This document shows positions 8,887-17,585 of a stretch of DNA of 46,965 nucleotides, in pieces (within the stretch, counting starts at the first letter, position 1; every line of letters starts with the position of its first letter). Under the pieces are notes generated by a model. It did not search any database. It was given only the letters and a program-made list of their open reading frames with translations, and was not told where the DNA came from. Location: NCBI GenBank assembly GCA_035378985.1, contig DAOSUR010000019.1, forward strand, positions 1 through 46,965. The letters run 5' to 3'. The position numbers and the translations under genes were made by a program. Source of the stretch: Anaerohalosphaeraceae bacterium. GTDB lineage: Bacteria > Planctomycetota > Phycisphaerae > Sedimentisphaerales > Anaerohalosphaeraceae.

Positions 8887-11800
8887 TCAGGGTGTTTCAT
8901 CCAGCATAAATCGCTGGCGGATATTCTCCTGCATTTGCTCGATTTGTGTTTTGACTTTCGAGTGCGGCTGATAAATCTGACTGTTTCGCTCTTCTTCTGA
9001 TTCCGTCGGCATTTGAGCCAGCCCCCGCTCATCGATGACGTAAGGCGTAACAAAGACGAGCAGTTCGTCGTTCTGAAGGACGATGTTGTTGTGTTTAAAC
9101 AAGCCGCCGACCAGCGGAAGGTCTCCGAGGAGAGGCACCTTCTGGACGATGCTGACATCGTTCTGGAAGAGCAGACCGCCGAGGATGACGGACTGGCCGT
9201 CGTTGACAATCATGTGGGTCATTGTATCCAGGTTCTTCCGGGTCGGCTGGGTGTTGACGATTTCTTCCTGCAGCTGCGAGATATTCAGATGAATAGCCAT
9301 ATCAACGGCCTTTTCCGGGGTGATGTTGGGCCGGATTCGCAGGGTGACGCCGACATCCTCAAAGTCAAAGGTGCGCTGAACGGAATTGGTGTTGGTGCGG
9401 TCGTAGGAGTCGCCGGTGATGAAAGCCACCTTCTGGGCCTTGACAAACCGGGCTTCTTCGTTGTCTTTGGTCCACAGCGTGGGCTGATTGAGAATCTTGG
9501 CGTTGGCGTTTTTGACCAGGAAATCGATCAGCAAATCCGCATTGCTTTCGGCGGAAAGGGCAAAAGACTGCCGGGAATAGGTGGCGGTCAGGTTGTTGAG
9601 GATATCGACGGCGTTGACGCCGATGGTGCCGAAGGCACTGGGGTCGGAGGAGAGGCGAACCCCCAGCGAAGTGACGTCGCTGTGGTCGATTTCCATGATG
9701 ACGACCTTGATCATCACCTGCATGCCGGGCTGATCAAGCTGTTCAATCATCTTGAGGATGTCATCCATAAACTTCGGCGGGGCCAGAACCAGCAGCGCTT
9801 TGCTGCGGGCAACCGGGATAAAGCGGACCCGTCCGATGAGGTTGCTGGGCGGCATCTGGTCTTCGCTTTGACGCTGGGTGGTCCACCACGGCCGGATGGT
9901 TCCGGCGGATTCCTGCATTTGGGCCTCTGTGGTGGTTGTGGACGTAGATTCGGTGCTGTAGGCGCTGAGCCCCTGTACGCTTCGCTGGATGGTGGCGGTG
10001 GTGCCGGCTTCGTTGAGGATGGCGTTCAGCTGCTCGCTGAGCTGCTCGGCATCGGCGTATTTGAGCGTGATGACGCGGGGCACTTCGGCGCCTTCCTGGC
10101 CGTCCAAATCCTGCACAAGCCGTTCAATCACATCATAGGCCTCGGGGATTTTGCTGATGACGAGGATTTTTTTGGTGTCGGGAACGGCTTCAAAGGTGAG
10201 CATCCCATAGAGGGAGCCGACGATTTTGCTCTTGGTCTGTTCCTGTTCTCCGAACAGAATCCGCAGCAGCGACCGGGAGCCGGAGGATTCGGATTCCTCG
10301 CTGAACAGGCGGGTGAGCAGGTCGGCCATTTTGACGGCGTCGGAGTTTTGAAGGGTAATAATGCGGTACTGGTCTTTGCGCAAGTCCAGGGGGATGTCCC
10401 ATTCCTCTTCAATTTGTTTGGCGATGCGCTGCATGTTCTTTTCGGAGGCAATGACGGTCACCTGCCGCAGCGTCGGATAGGAGATGACTTTGACGGTTTC
10501 CTCCGGATTGATGGTTCGAGAGCGGGAGGTGGTTCGGCTGGAGCCCCAGCTGTAGGAGCTGAGGGTTCCGGTCTCGGTCTCATAAAGTCCTTCGATATTC
10601 TGCTTAATCTGGTCGGGGTCGGCGTGTTTGAGTTTGAAGGTGCGCTCGATGTAAATGTCTTCTTTGGGCAGGTCAATCTGGGCGATGAGTTTTTCGACGA
10701 TTTTTCGATTTTCATCGCTGCCGAAGACGACAATCTGATTGGTGCCCTGCAGGGGCTGGACGATGAGGTTGGCCGTCAGGTCTGTGCCGGGCATTTCGCG
10801 AAGGGCCTGCGTGACCATCGTGGCGACTTCGCGGACATCGGCGTAGCGAATCTGGAAGACCTGCTGTTTGGGTTCCGTGCTTTCGCCGATGTCGAGTTTC
10901 TGGATCCAGGATTCCACAGTCTGCATATCCTCTCGGCTGCACCGAGCCAGAATCCAGTGCTGTTTGGGCATAGCAATCAGCCGGATGGGGATTTCGCTGG
11001 TCGGAATGACGACTGCCGGGGCTGCGGAAGTTGCTGTTTGGGTGCCTTCCCGTCCTCGCCCGGGACCGCGGAACCCGCCTTGGGAAGAGGAGGTTCGCTG
11101 CGCTTGTGTGGTTTGGCCGAGGATGAGGTTAAGGACCTGGACGACCTCGATGGGGTCGGCGTATTTCAGTTCAAAGATGCGTTCAACCGTTTGGGAGGAC
11201 TCCGGCACATCCAGCTGGAGGATGACCTGTTCGATGCGGCGTAGATTTTCGACGGTGTCGATGACGGAGATGCGTCCGGTGGATTCATCGGCGGTGACGT
11301 GGCCGTATTCTGCGGTCAGGGAACTGACAATCTGAGCCATTTGAGAGGCCTTGTAATTGGACAGCTGGTACCACTTTTCGACAACCTGGGCGGGGTCGGA
11401 GATGCGGGCCAGCGGTTCATCTACGCCGAGAGTCGGGACGGCCCCGAGCCGGGCACTGGCTAAGGGCTTTAGGAAGATGGTGCTGCCGGTTTGGTCCACG
11501 AGAACTCCGCGAGAATGGAGGGCGGACACGAGCAGGGCCAGGGCCTCCTCGCGGGTGACTCGTTTGGGAGAATAGACAGTAATGCGGGTCTGCATGATTT
11601 CATCGTTGACGGGGATGACGGGTTTGTTGGTCCAGTCGGCTAAAATTCGAAGGATGTTTTTCATCTCCATATCACTGAGCTGAACCGATTCCAGTCCGTC
11701 GCCTGACTGGTTCGGGTCGGAGCGGCCCATTTCGCCCGGTCGGGCTCCGCGGTCGCCGAAGCCGGGAAATCCGCTGAAGCCCTCGCCGCGTCTGCCGAAC

Positions 11801-12039
11801 CGGGAACGGCGGGACTCCTCCGGCTGGGAGGGCTGATTTTCTGCGGCCGGCTGCGTTGGAGATTGCTCTGCAGCCGGCTGATTGGATTGGGCGGCTGCCT
11901 GGGTGGTTTGGGATTCGCCTTGTGCGGGTTCCGTTTTGGCTGATTCCTGTTCAGTCGGTTTGGAGCGTGCCGTCATCCAATATCCGATTAGGAAAAGACC
12001 GCAAATCAGAGCAATTACAATCCATCCTGTCTTTTTCAT
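8887..12039 (-). CDS. gspD: GspD-like secretin with expanded N1 domain array
   Basis: This is a 1050-aa outer-membrane secretin, against roughly 650-700 aa for typical GspD. An N-terminal hydrophobic segment (6-22) is followed by a Gln/Pro/Glu linker and an RGFG-rich stretch to about 115. An N0-like domain spans about 117-192. Six N1/KH-like modules follow, at about 223-277, 288-385, 393-457, 466-550, 558-646 and 655-771, each built around an 'LKYAD...D...I...LD' pattern. The secretin domain (773-1003) carries DGQSVILGGL and VPLLGDLPLVGGLF. The start has AGGA 8 nt upstream. A long periplasmic barrel would suit a wide periplasm. The N-terminus looks like a membrane anchor with no lipobox. It is encoded between gspC and the second ATPase. 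Confidence 0.93.
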   Translation of the reverse strand: MKKTGWIVIALICGLFLIGYWMTARSKPTEQESAKTEPAQGESQTTQAAAQSNQPAAEQSPTQPAAENQPSQPEESRRSRFGRRGEGFSGFPGFGDRGARPGEMGRSDPNQSGDGLESVQLSDMEMKNILRILADWTNKPVIPVNDEIMQTRITVYSPKRVTREEALALLVSALHSRGVLVDQTGSTIFLKPLASARLGAVPTLGVDEPLARISDPAQVVEKWYQLSNYKASQMAQIVSSLTAEYGHVTADESTGRISVIDTVENLRRIEQVILQLDVPESSQTVERIFELKYADPIEVVQVLNLILGQTTQAQRTSSSQGGFRGPGRGREGTQTATSAAPAVVIPTSEIPIRLIAMPKQHWILARCSREDMQTVESWIQKLDIGESTEPKQQVFQIRYADVREVATMVTQALREMPGTDLTANLIVQPLQGTNQIVVFGSDENRKIVEKLIAQIDLPKEDIYIERTFKLKHADPDQIKQNIEGLYETETGTLSSYSWGSSRTTSRSRTINPEETVKVISYPTLRQVTVIASEKNMQRIAKQIEEEWDIPLDLRKDQYRIITLQNSDAVKMADLLTRLFSEESESSGSRSLLRILFGEQEQTKSKIVGSLYGMLTFEAVPDTKKILVISKIPEAYDVIERLVQDLDGQEGAEVPRVITLKYADAEQLSEQLNAILNEAGTTATIQRSVQGLSAYSTESTSTTTTEAQMQESAGTIRPWWTTQRQSEDQMPPSNLIGRVRFIPVARSKALLVLAPPKFMDDILKMIEQLDQPGMQVMIKVVIMEIDHSDVTSLGVRLSSDPSAFGTIGVNAVDILNNLTATYSRQSFALSAESNADLLIDFLVKNANAKILNQPTLWTKDNEEARFVKAQKVAFITGDSYDRTNTNSVQRTFDFEDVGVTLRIRPNITPEKAVDMAIHLNISQLQEEIVNTQPTRKNLDTMTHMIVNDGQSVILGGLLFQNDVSIVQKVPLLGDLPLVGGLFKHNNIVLQNDELLVFVTPYVIDERGLAQMPTESEEERNSQIYQPHSKVKTQIEQMQENIRQRFMLDETP

Positions 12040-12108
12040 ATTCGTAATCCTGTTTTTTAAGATTTTTCTTCTTTATTAAAATCTTTCTCTGCGTGAATGT
12101 TGAACAAG

Positions 12109-12831
12109 TTATTGTCCGCCGGGGTTCTGACCGCCGCCGCGTCGGCCTCGGCCGAAGCCGCCTTCCTCAAAACGGCGGCGCATTTCATTGCGGAGCGCCT
12201 CGCGCTCTTCCGGTGTCATTTGTTCAAATCGCTGCCGCATTTGTTCTCTTTCCTCGGGAGACATCATCCATGGAGGCCGTCCGGAGAAACCGCCGAAGCC
12301 CTCCGGCGCCAAGCGTGCGGAGGGGCGAGAGCCGCTTTCAGGACCCTGTCGGCTCTGACGCGAGCCGTTGGGACCGCGGGGGGGCTGCCCCTGCTGGCCT
12401 TCAGGTCTGTATTCGAACGGATATTGTTTGATTTCCTTGCCTTCCCACAGGAGGGTGACGGAGGTGCTGTCAATCGCGATGACTTTGGCGCCGTTAATTT
12501 CTTCTCCGACACGGACCCATCGGTCGCCGAAAAAGGCGGCGTTGCCTAAAAGCTGGGTGGCCTGCGGGGGCTGCGGGATGATTTTGGGTGCGAAGAGGTT
12601 TCGTTCCTGCAGGGGTTTGAGCCGTGCGGATGCGGCGGACGCTGCGGCGCGGGCTTCTTTCTGAAGGGTTTCAAACCGTTCGGCGGCGGTTTCCATTCGA
12701 TGAGGGTTCAAAAGGATTTCACCGGCGGCTTTGACCCAGGTGCCGAGGAGAATCAGGCCGGCGCAAGCCCAGCCGGCTCGGCGGAGCATTTTCATTGAGG
12801 TGAGCAGTTTGGGTTCTTTCTGCTGTTTCAT
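12109..12831 (-). CDS. GspC-like inner-membrane clamp protein with SPEERE tail
   Basis: A 240-aa bitopic protein: membrane helix 19-38, a periplasmic coiled stretch, RNLFAP at 77-82 as at the start of the GspC/PilP homology region, then an HR-like beta domain (92-134) with FFGDRWVRVGEEI and AKVIAIDSTSVTLLWEGKE. GspC normally links the inner-membrane platform to the secretin N0 domain, and the position beside gspD agrees. The C-terminal 100 residues are unlike GspC: a Pro/Gly/Gln/Arg-rich stretch, two SPEEREQMRQRFE / TPEEREALRNEMR helical repeats, and a Gly/Arg-rich end. The start is 7 nt after AAGGAG, which overlaps the previous stop. Assignment as GspC rests on the HR motif and on operon position. 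Confidence 0.7.
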   Translation of the reverse strand: MKQQKEPKLLTSMKMLRRAGWACAGLILLGTWVKAAGEILLNPHRMETAAERFETLQKEARAAASAASARLKPLQERNLFAPKIIPQPPQATQLLGNAAFFGDRWVRVGEEINGAKVIAIDSTSVTLLWEGKEIKQYPFEYRPEGQQGQPPRGPNGSRQSRQGPESGSRPSARLAPEGFGGFSGRPPWMMSPEEREQMRQRFEQMTPEEREALRNEMRRRFEEGGFGRGRRGGGQNPGGQ

Positions 12832-12843
12832 AAGAGTATCTCC

Positions 12844-13395
12844 TTAGCGGCTTGCATAAGTAAAGACGGTGATTTCCCATTCGAGTTTCTGCCGGTCTTT
12901 TTGGTCGGGCTTGATGGAGCATTTCTGGACACCGACACAGTAGGGGTTCTGGGGCAGGTCGGCCAGAAGATTGAGAAGCTGCTCATATCGGCCGGTGCCC
13001 TGAGCCGTCAGATTGAGCACGATGTATCCGGCGGGGTCGTTGCGGATGGAACGGCCGCGGACCAGCTGCATCCGTCGAGAGACCAGGCCGACTTTGCGGA
13101 GCTGGTTGGTAAAGGTCTCCTGAAGGAGCGGGCCCTGCTGGTCGGAGGGTTTAGGCAGTTCGAGGACGGGGACCAACTCCATCAGCCGCTTCTGCTGCTG
13201 GGTTTGAGGGCTTTTCGGGTCCAGTTTGAGCAGGGCGGCTTTTTGACGGGCGGACTGAAGCTGCGTTCGCACTTGGCCCCAGGTTCGGGTGAGCGGTTCG
13301 ACGGCCAGAAAATAGATCAGAATCAGGCCGCAAACTGTCAGGCTGAACAGCACAATTCGTTTTTCTCTCGGTTGAAGTTTTTCGAGCATAGGCAT
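12844..13395 (-). CDS. GspM/PilO-like platform protein
   Basis: A 183-aa bitopic protein: basic N-terminus, a membrane helix (about 14-33, IVLFSLTVCGLILIYFLAVE), a coiled-coil segment with Gln/Lys/Leu, then a ferredoxin-like domain ending in strands around RYEQLLNLLADLPQNP and LEWEITVFTY. GspM and PilO partner with GspL and PilN in the inner-membrane platform. The start (13395) lies 3 nt after the gspL stop, with no strong ribosome site, suggesting coupled translation; a second ATG two codons in is equally possible. Sequence identity within this family is low, so the call depends on topology and operon position. Confidence 0.72.
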   Translation of the reverse strand: MPMLEKLQPREKRIVLFSLTVCGLILIYFLAVEPLTRTWGQVRTQLQSARQKAALLKLDPKSPQTQQQKRLMELVPVLELPKPSDQQGPLLQETFTNQLRKVGLVSRRMQLVRGRSIRNDPAGYIVLNLTAQGTGRYEQLLNLLADLPQNPYCVGVQKCSIKPDQKDRQKLEWEITVFTYASR

Positions 13396-13398
13396 CGG

Positions 13399-14805
13399 TT
13401 ATCCGCTGAAGTTTCGATACAGAAAACGGATACGGAAGTTAACTTTTTTGGTTTTTTCGTCGAGTGTGGGCTCGATAAGCTGAACCTGCCGAAACTCATT
13501 TCGCTGCTGGAGATTTTTCTGAAATTGATACGCCTGTTCATAGCTGGCGGCCACTCCCCGCAGTTCGACGGGTTTGCCGCGTTCGAAAAGAAACTGATCG
13601 AGCAGAAGGCCTTCGGGCTGGGTCTGGCGGAGCAAATCCAGCAGTTCAAGCAGATCCGGCCGGGCGGCGGCGACCTGCTTACGGAACTCCATCATTTGGA
13701 GCATCTGCTGAGCAGTTTGGCCTTTTTCCGCCGTGCTGAGCTGTCGCTGAAGGATGCGCAGCTCCGTTTTGTCTTTCCAATAAAGACCGAGGACTACAAC
13801 GAGGACGGCCAGCAGGATAGAGAGGGCGGTTCGGCGGACGGGGGCCGAGAAGAGCTGCTGTCGAAGCGAAGGAGCCGGTTCGGTCTTTTCGATGGTAAAG
13901 TCGAAATCGATAGTCTGTCCGTCCAGAGCCAAAAGAGCCAGGCCGAGGGCTTCCGGACAGTCGACGGCGGTTTCCGGTGTCAGACGGGCCAGACGTTTTA
14001 TTTTTTCAGGAGAAGGACGGCAGGGCTGAACCTGAAAGTTCTCCTGCCGAAGGTCATCGATGAGCGACGGGAAAGGCTCGACCTGCGTATCGAGAACGAA
14101 AATCGGTCTGGAGCGGATTTGGGGTGTGAGAGACTCGAGCATCTGAATGAGATCGGTTTTGAGCAGTTCGAGGGGGGCCTGCGGGTCAATGTCGATGCGG
14201 GCTGCGCCGAGAAGACGGCCTTCTTCGGCAAGAACGGCGGAGACCTGATGGGGTGTGAGCTTGAGCAGGACGGCTTCCTGCGGTCCGGGGGCGGGATGGA
14301 AAAAGGTCCGCCAGGCGGTCAGCAGTCCGACCAGGTCTGGAGCGATGGACACGGAAGCGTCGGCAGGGAGCGGTTTGGAAACGTGTTCATACAGGTCATT
14401 TTTGACGGCTGCCAGGATACAGCGGTTTTCGGAGAGGTTTTTGTCAATCCGCCAGGCCAGCCGCATGGCTGAAACCGGAAGGGGCAGATACCCTTCCGCC
14501 TGCGTACGGACGACGGCGACCAGCTGCGGGGCCGGAAGAGACGGCACCTCCAGACGGTAGAATCCGACACAGGACGAGTCGATTCCGACCGCCAGAGCGA
14601 GGGCACCGTCGCCGGGATTTGCCGGAATCGCATGGCGGAGGGACTCGGAGACGGAAGAGTTGAGGGGAACAGTTCGGAAATCGTGAACCTCGATTCCCTG
14701 CGGGCTGCGGCGGAGCCGTACGACCTGAATCAGGTTATCAGCTGCGGACCATCGCAGGCCGATGGAGGTGTTCGGCATATCGATTTTTTCTTTTTCGGCT
14801 GTCAA
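13399..14805 (-). CDS. gspL: GspL-like protein (PilM-like plus PilN-like domains)
   Basis: A 468-aa protein with a cytoplasmic actin-like part (about 1-300) that starts SIGLRWSAADNLIQVVRL and holds GDGALALAVGIDSSCVGFYRLE. A membrane helix (about 326-342, ALSILLAVLVVVLGLYW) and a periplasmic ferredoxin-like domain follow. In T2SS, GspL couples the GspE ATPase to the pseudopilus platform. The start is taken as TTG 14805, because AGGAG (14818-14814) lies 8 nt upstream and just after the gspK stop. Alternatives are TTG 14841, which overlaps gspK and has no ribosome site, and ATG 14778. Confidence 0.82.
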   Translation of the reverse strand: MTAEKEKIDMPNTSIGLRWSAADNLIQVVRLRRSPQGIEVHDFRTVPLNSSVSESLRHAIPANPGDGALALAVGIDSSCVGFYRLEVPSLPAPQLVAVVRTQAEGYLPLPVSAMRLAWRIDKNLSENRCILAAVKNDLYEHVSKPLPADASVSIAPDLVGLLTAWRTFFHPAPGPQEAVLLKLTPHQVSAVLAEEGRLLGAARIDIDPQAPLELLKTDLIQMLESLTPQIRSRPIFVLDTQVEPFPSLIDDLRQENFQVQPCRPSPEKIKRLARLTPETAVDCPEALGLALLALDGQTIDFDFTIEKTEPAPSLRQQLFSAPVRRTALSILLAVLVVVLGLYWKDKTELRILQRQLSTAEKGQTAQQMLQMMEFRKQVAAARPDLLELLDLLRQTQPEGLLLDQFLFERGKPVELRGVAASYEQAYQFQKNLQQRNEFRQVQLIEPTLDEKTKKVNFRIRFLYRNFSG

Positions 14806-14825
14806 TCCTGAATCTCCTGCTTTTC

Positions 14826-16421
14826 CTATTGTTCTCTCCAATAAAGGACACGTCCGTTTTGTTCATCCCGATTGAGGATGACCTCGATGGTATATTTTTG
14901 TCCGGTGGCATCGGAAACAGCGGTGCTTTGAATGGAAAAGACGCTGGAGCGGACATCGACGAAGTCGATGATTTGCCGGAGGACGGATTCGGTCATTCCC
15001 TCGACCTGTGCCAGGTCCTGAAGGGTTTCAAAGCCCGCGGCCCGTCCTTCGCGATAGGTGATGATATTTTCAGCCAGGTCCCGCTGCCCCTCCAGCAGGG
15101 CGGTCAGCACAATCAGTCCGGCGGTATTGACGTTGACTTTGCCGGCGGTAACGGTCTGGCTGCTGAAGCCGATGCGGTCGGCATTGGCCAGAACGCTTTG
15201 CCAGGAGGGCGTTGTGGCGGAGGTTTGCTGGCCGGTGCGGGTTGACGTCGCGGAAGCGGCGGTTGTGCTGCTTTGGCCGGTGCGTGAAGAGGTTCCGGAT
15301 GTGCCGGTGCCGGACTGTCGGGAGGATTGCTGGTTTTGGGAACCGGAGGAGCTGGTTCCTGGAGTTGAACCGGTTCCGCCGGAGCCGGACGTGGAGGAAC
15401 CGGAACCGGTGCGTCCGGAGGAACCCTGGGTCTGGCCGGAGCCGGCGGAGCTGTTTTGCCGGGAAGAGCCGGATTGACCTGACTGACCTGATTGGCCGGA
15501 CTGGCCGGATTGTCTGCCGGTTTGTCCCGAAGAAGAGCCGGCGGATGAGCCGCCCGCAGATGAACCGGACGAGGTACCGGAAGAGCCTCCTGTTCCGGCA
15601 GTCGTGGAAGCCGAAGACGCCGCGGCGGTGGAGGTGGAGGTGCTTTGCGTTAGAGAGACAAGGTTCTGGAAGGGGCGGTTGTTCAGAATCCACTGGGCCT
15701 CGTTGCGGCTGAAGGACAGCGAGCTGGTCAGTTCATCCCGCTGGGCCTGGTTGATGTCGATTTTCGGATTGCCTTGGCTGTCGATGTTGGGCTGGGCCGA
15801 ATGGCAGGTCAGGTAATTCATCCATCCCTCGTTTTCACTCCAGGCCAGTTCGGGCGAGGAGGGACCGTAGAAAATATCCCGGGTGACTCCTTTGACGCGA
15901 AGGAGTTCCCGGACAGTCTGGAAAGAACCGTTCCGGCAATAGTAGCCGTTTGGGAGGGTCAGATAGTATCCGGATTCGGCGCCGTCCGTGCGGATTTCTT
16001 CATCGGTATCACGCCAGTCGAGGATGCTGCTGAGGATTTCCTGCGTCATATCCGGCAGATAGGCCAGGGCGGTTTCGGAGACGGTGTTGATGTTCAGTTT
16101 GGAAGATTCATCGATAACTTTGGCGGTGAATCGGCAGCCGTAGAGCGGGACGTCGACGAGGTCGGCCTCGTTTTGAGCCCAGATATCGAGTTGGGTATCG
16201 GAGGCCCGCTCGTCCGACAGAAGCAGGGCCCGGGCGGTTTCGATCCCGGCGCGGGCGGCCCAGCGGCAGCGGATGCGTTCAACCGCCAGCTGGCTGATGC
16301 GGCTTTCAAGCATTGTCATTCGGGCGGTGACGACGGCGACGGTAGTCATCAGCATCACCAGCCACAGAACGATGACCAGGGCAGAACCGTTTTTCCGAAT
16401 TGTTCGGATTTTACTGAACAC
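14826..16421 (-). CDS. gspK: GspK-like minor pseudopilin with long low-complexity insert
   Basis: A 531-aa tip pseudopilin. The prepilin leader ends at G12, followed by SALVIVLWLVMLMTTVAVV. Like other GspK proteins it lacks the Glu at mature position 5. The two SAM-like helical domains typical of GspK are marked by KLNINTVSETAL (108-119) and KVNVNTAGLIVL (428-439). Between them, residues 258-405 are almost entirely Ser, Gly, Thr, Gln and Ala, with GQS triplet repeats near 305-318. Family members are usually around 300-350 aa, and the insert accounts for the excess. It starts with GTG, overlapping the gspJ end by 11 nt. GspK, I and J form the pseudopilus tip complex. Confidence 0.9.
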   Translation of the reverse strand: MFSKIRTIRKNGSALVIVLWLVMLMTTVAVVTARMTMLESRISQLAVERIRCRWAARAGIETARALLLSDERASDTQLDIWAQNEADLVDVPLYGCRFTAKVIDESSKLNINTVSETALAYLPDMTQEILSSILDWRDTDEEIRTDGAESGYYLTLPNGYYCRNGSFQTVRELLRVKGVTRDIFYGPSSPELAWSENEGWMNYLTCHSAQPNIDSQGNPKIDINQAQRDELTSSLSFSRNEAQWILNNRPFQNLVSLTQSTSTSTAAASSASTTAGTGGSSGTSSGSSAGGSSAGSSSGQTGRQSGQSGQSGQSGQSGSSRQNSSAGSGQTQGSSGRTGSGSSTSGSGGTGSTPGTSSSGSQNQQSSRQSGTGTSGTSSRTGQSSTTAASATSTRTGQQTSATTPSWQSVLANADRIGFSSQTVTAGKVNVNTAGLIVLTALLEGQRDLAENIITYREGRAAGFETLQDLAQVEGMTESVLRQIIDFVDVRSSVFSIQSTAVSDATGQKYTIEVILNRDEQNGRVLYWREQ

Positions 16422-17142
16422 CGGTTTGTGTTTCTCCTGAAGCGGCGGTATCTGTTTGAGTTGTTGCTGTCGTCGTCGAGGTGTTTTGTCCGAGATGGGG
16501 CTGTCCCGGGAAGAACATCCAGATCGTTCTTTGTAAAACTTTGGGCGCCTTGCCGGAAGACGGCTGAGATGTGTTTTGCATTTGGGAGGTGTCGGCGGCC
16601 AGCAGGTTGATTAAAACCAGCTGAGGCAGTTCGGTTTCGGTCAGCCAGTAATCCAGCCATTGGCTGCCGTCAAAGTACTGGGCCTGAAAGTCGATAATGG
16701 ATTCGCTCAAAACGGTCAGAATGCCGCCGGAGGTTTCCTCCCGGTCGACTTCGACACCAACCAGAGGGCAAATCCGACGGACAAAGAGGGTCTTGTCTTC
16801 GGACTGGAGCAGGGAATATTCGACCTCGTACAAATCGGATTCTGGGGAATTCGGACGGGCTGGGTCGGTTTGATAAATCCGCATCCGCAGCGAAGGAGGC
16901 ATACCGATAGCGGGGTCGGCGGCAATGGCCTCAAAGATGACTGAGTCTCGAGCGACGGAGGCCAGATCGCGTTCGAGGATTTCCGCGGCATATCGCAGGG
17001 CATCCGCGGCTTCGGAGGCCTGGTCGATGGTGGTCCGCGTCATACTGACGGAACGGAGGCCCGCTACGGCCACCAGCGCCACAAACGCCGTCAAAACGGC
17101 GGCCAAAAGTACTTCCAATAATGTAAAGCCGCGTGTTTTCAT
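16411..17142 (-). CDS. gspJ: GspJ-like minor pseudopilin
   Basis: A 243-aa prepilin with a five-residue leader MKTRG cleaved before FTLLEVLLAAVLTAFVALVAV, with Glu at mature position 5, then a long N-terminal helix and a beta-rich globular domain. Its place between gspI and gspK and its length fit GspJ. The last 40 residues are Thr/Ser/Gln-rich (TSTTTATTQTD...), a milder version of the low-complexity tract in GspK. The ATG overlaps the gspI stop by 4 nt (ATGA), so the two are translationally coupled. Confidence 0.88.
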   Translation of the reverse strand: MKTRGFTLLEVLLAAVLTAFVALVAVAGLRSVSMTRTTIDQASEAADALRYAAEILERDLASVARDSVIFEAIAADPAIGMPPSLRMRIYQTDPARPNSPESDLYEVEYSLLQSEDKTLFVRRICPLVGVEVDREETSGGILTVLSESIIDFQAQYFDGSQWLDYWLTETELPQLVLINLLAADTSQMQNTSQPSSGKAPKVLQRTIWMFFPGQPHLGQNTSTTTATTQTDTAASGETQTGVQ

Positions 17143-17585
17143 AAAGAGGTTTCACTCTGGGTTGTTTGCGATTCGGTTGTTGGGGAGGTCTGCTGAGTAT
17201 CGGGCGGTTCGCAGAAGCGGGTTTGGCAGCGAATCGAATGGACTTTCGAACCGGACTTCCAGGAAACGACAATTTCCACGGAATACAAATAAGGTATATC
17301 GAGTTCTTTGATTTCGGCCTGCCAGGAATAGGATTCATCCTGAGAGAACTGCCCGGCGAACTGCCCGAGTTTCTGGAAGGCGGAGACCCCGTAGGCATCA
17401 ATGAGTTTAAGCTGCATGTCGGCCAGCTCCCAGGCACGTTCGGTTTCCTGATCGAGCCGGACGGTCTGAACACTTCGGCTGCTCAGGGCACCGAGGGTCA
17501 TTACAGCGCCGGCCAGCAGTGAGGAGGCCAGAATGGTCTCAAGCAGATTAAATCCGGAACGAAATGGAACGGTTTTGGTGCTCAT
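17139..17585 (-). CDS. gspI: GspI-like minor pseudopilin
   Basis: A 148-aa prepilin with an 11-residue leader ending in SG, then FNLLETILASSLLAGAVMTLG with Glu at mature position 5. The small globular domain, position between gspH and gspJ, and 4-nt ATGA overlaps on both sides fit GspI, which initiates the pseudopilus tip complex with GspJ and GspK. The tail is Thr/Gln/Ser-rich (TQQTSPTTESQTTQ). Two Cys (in IRCQTRFCEPP) could form a disulfide. Confidence 0.85.
   Translation of the reverse strand: MSTKTVPFRSGFNLLETILASSLLAGAVMTLGALSSRSVQTVRLDQETERAWELADMQLKLIDAYGVSAFQKLGQFAGQFSQDESYSWQAEIKELDIPYLYSVEIVVSWKSGSKVHSIRCQTRFCEPPDTQQTSPTTESQTTQSETSL

Noticed and set aside
9013..11244. 743-codon plus-strand open frame opposite the secretin gene
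   Set aside because: It is the antisense of a strongly supported gene, has no motif or ribosome site, and is an expected by-product of GC-rich codon use.
12901..14472. 523-codon plus-strand open frame opposite gspM and gspL
   Set aside because: Antisense of two genes with domain support; no protein motif seen.
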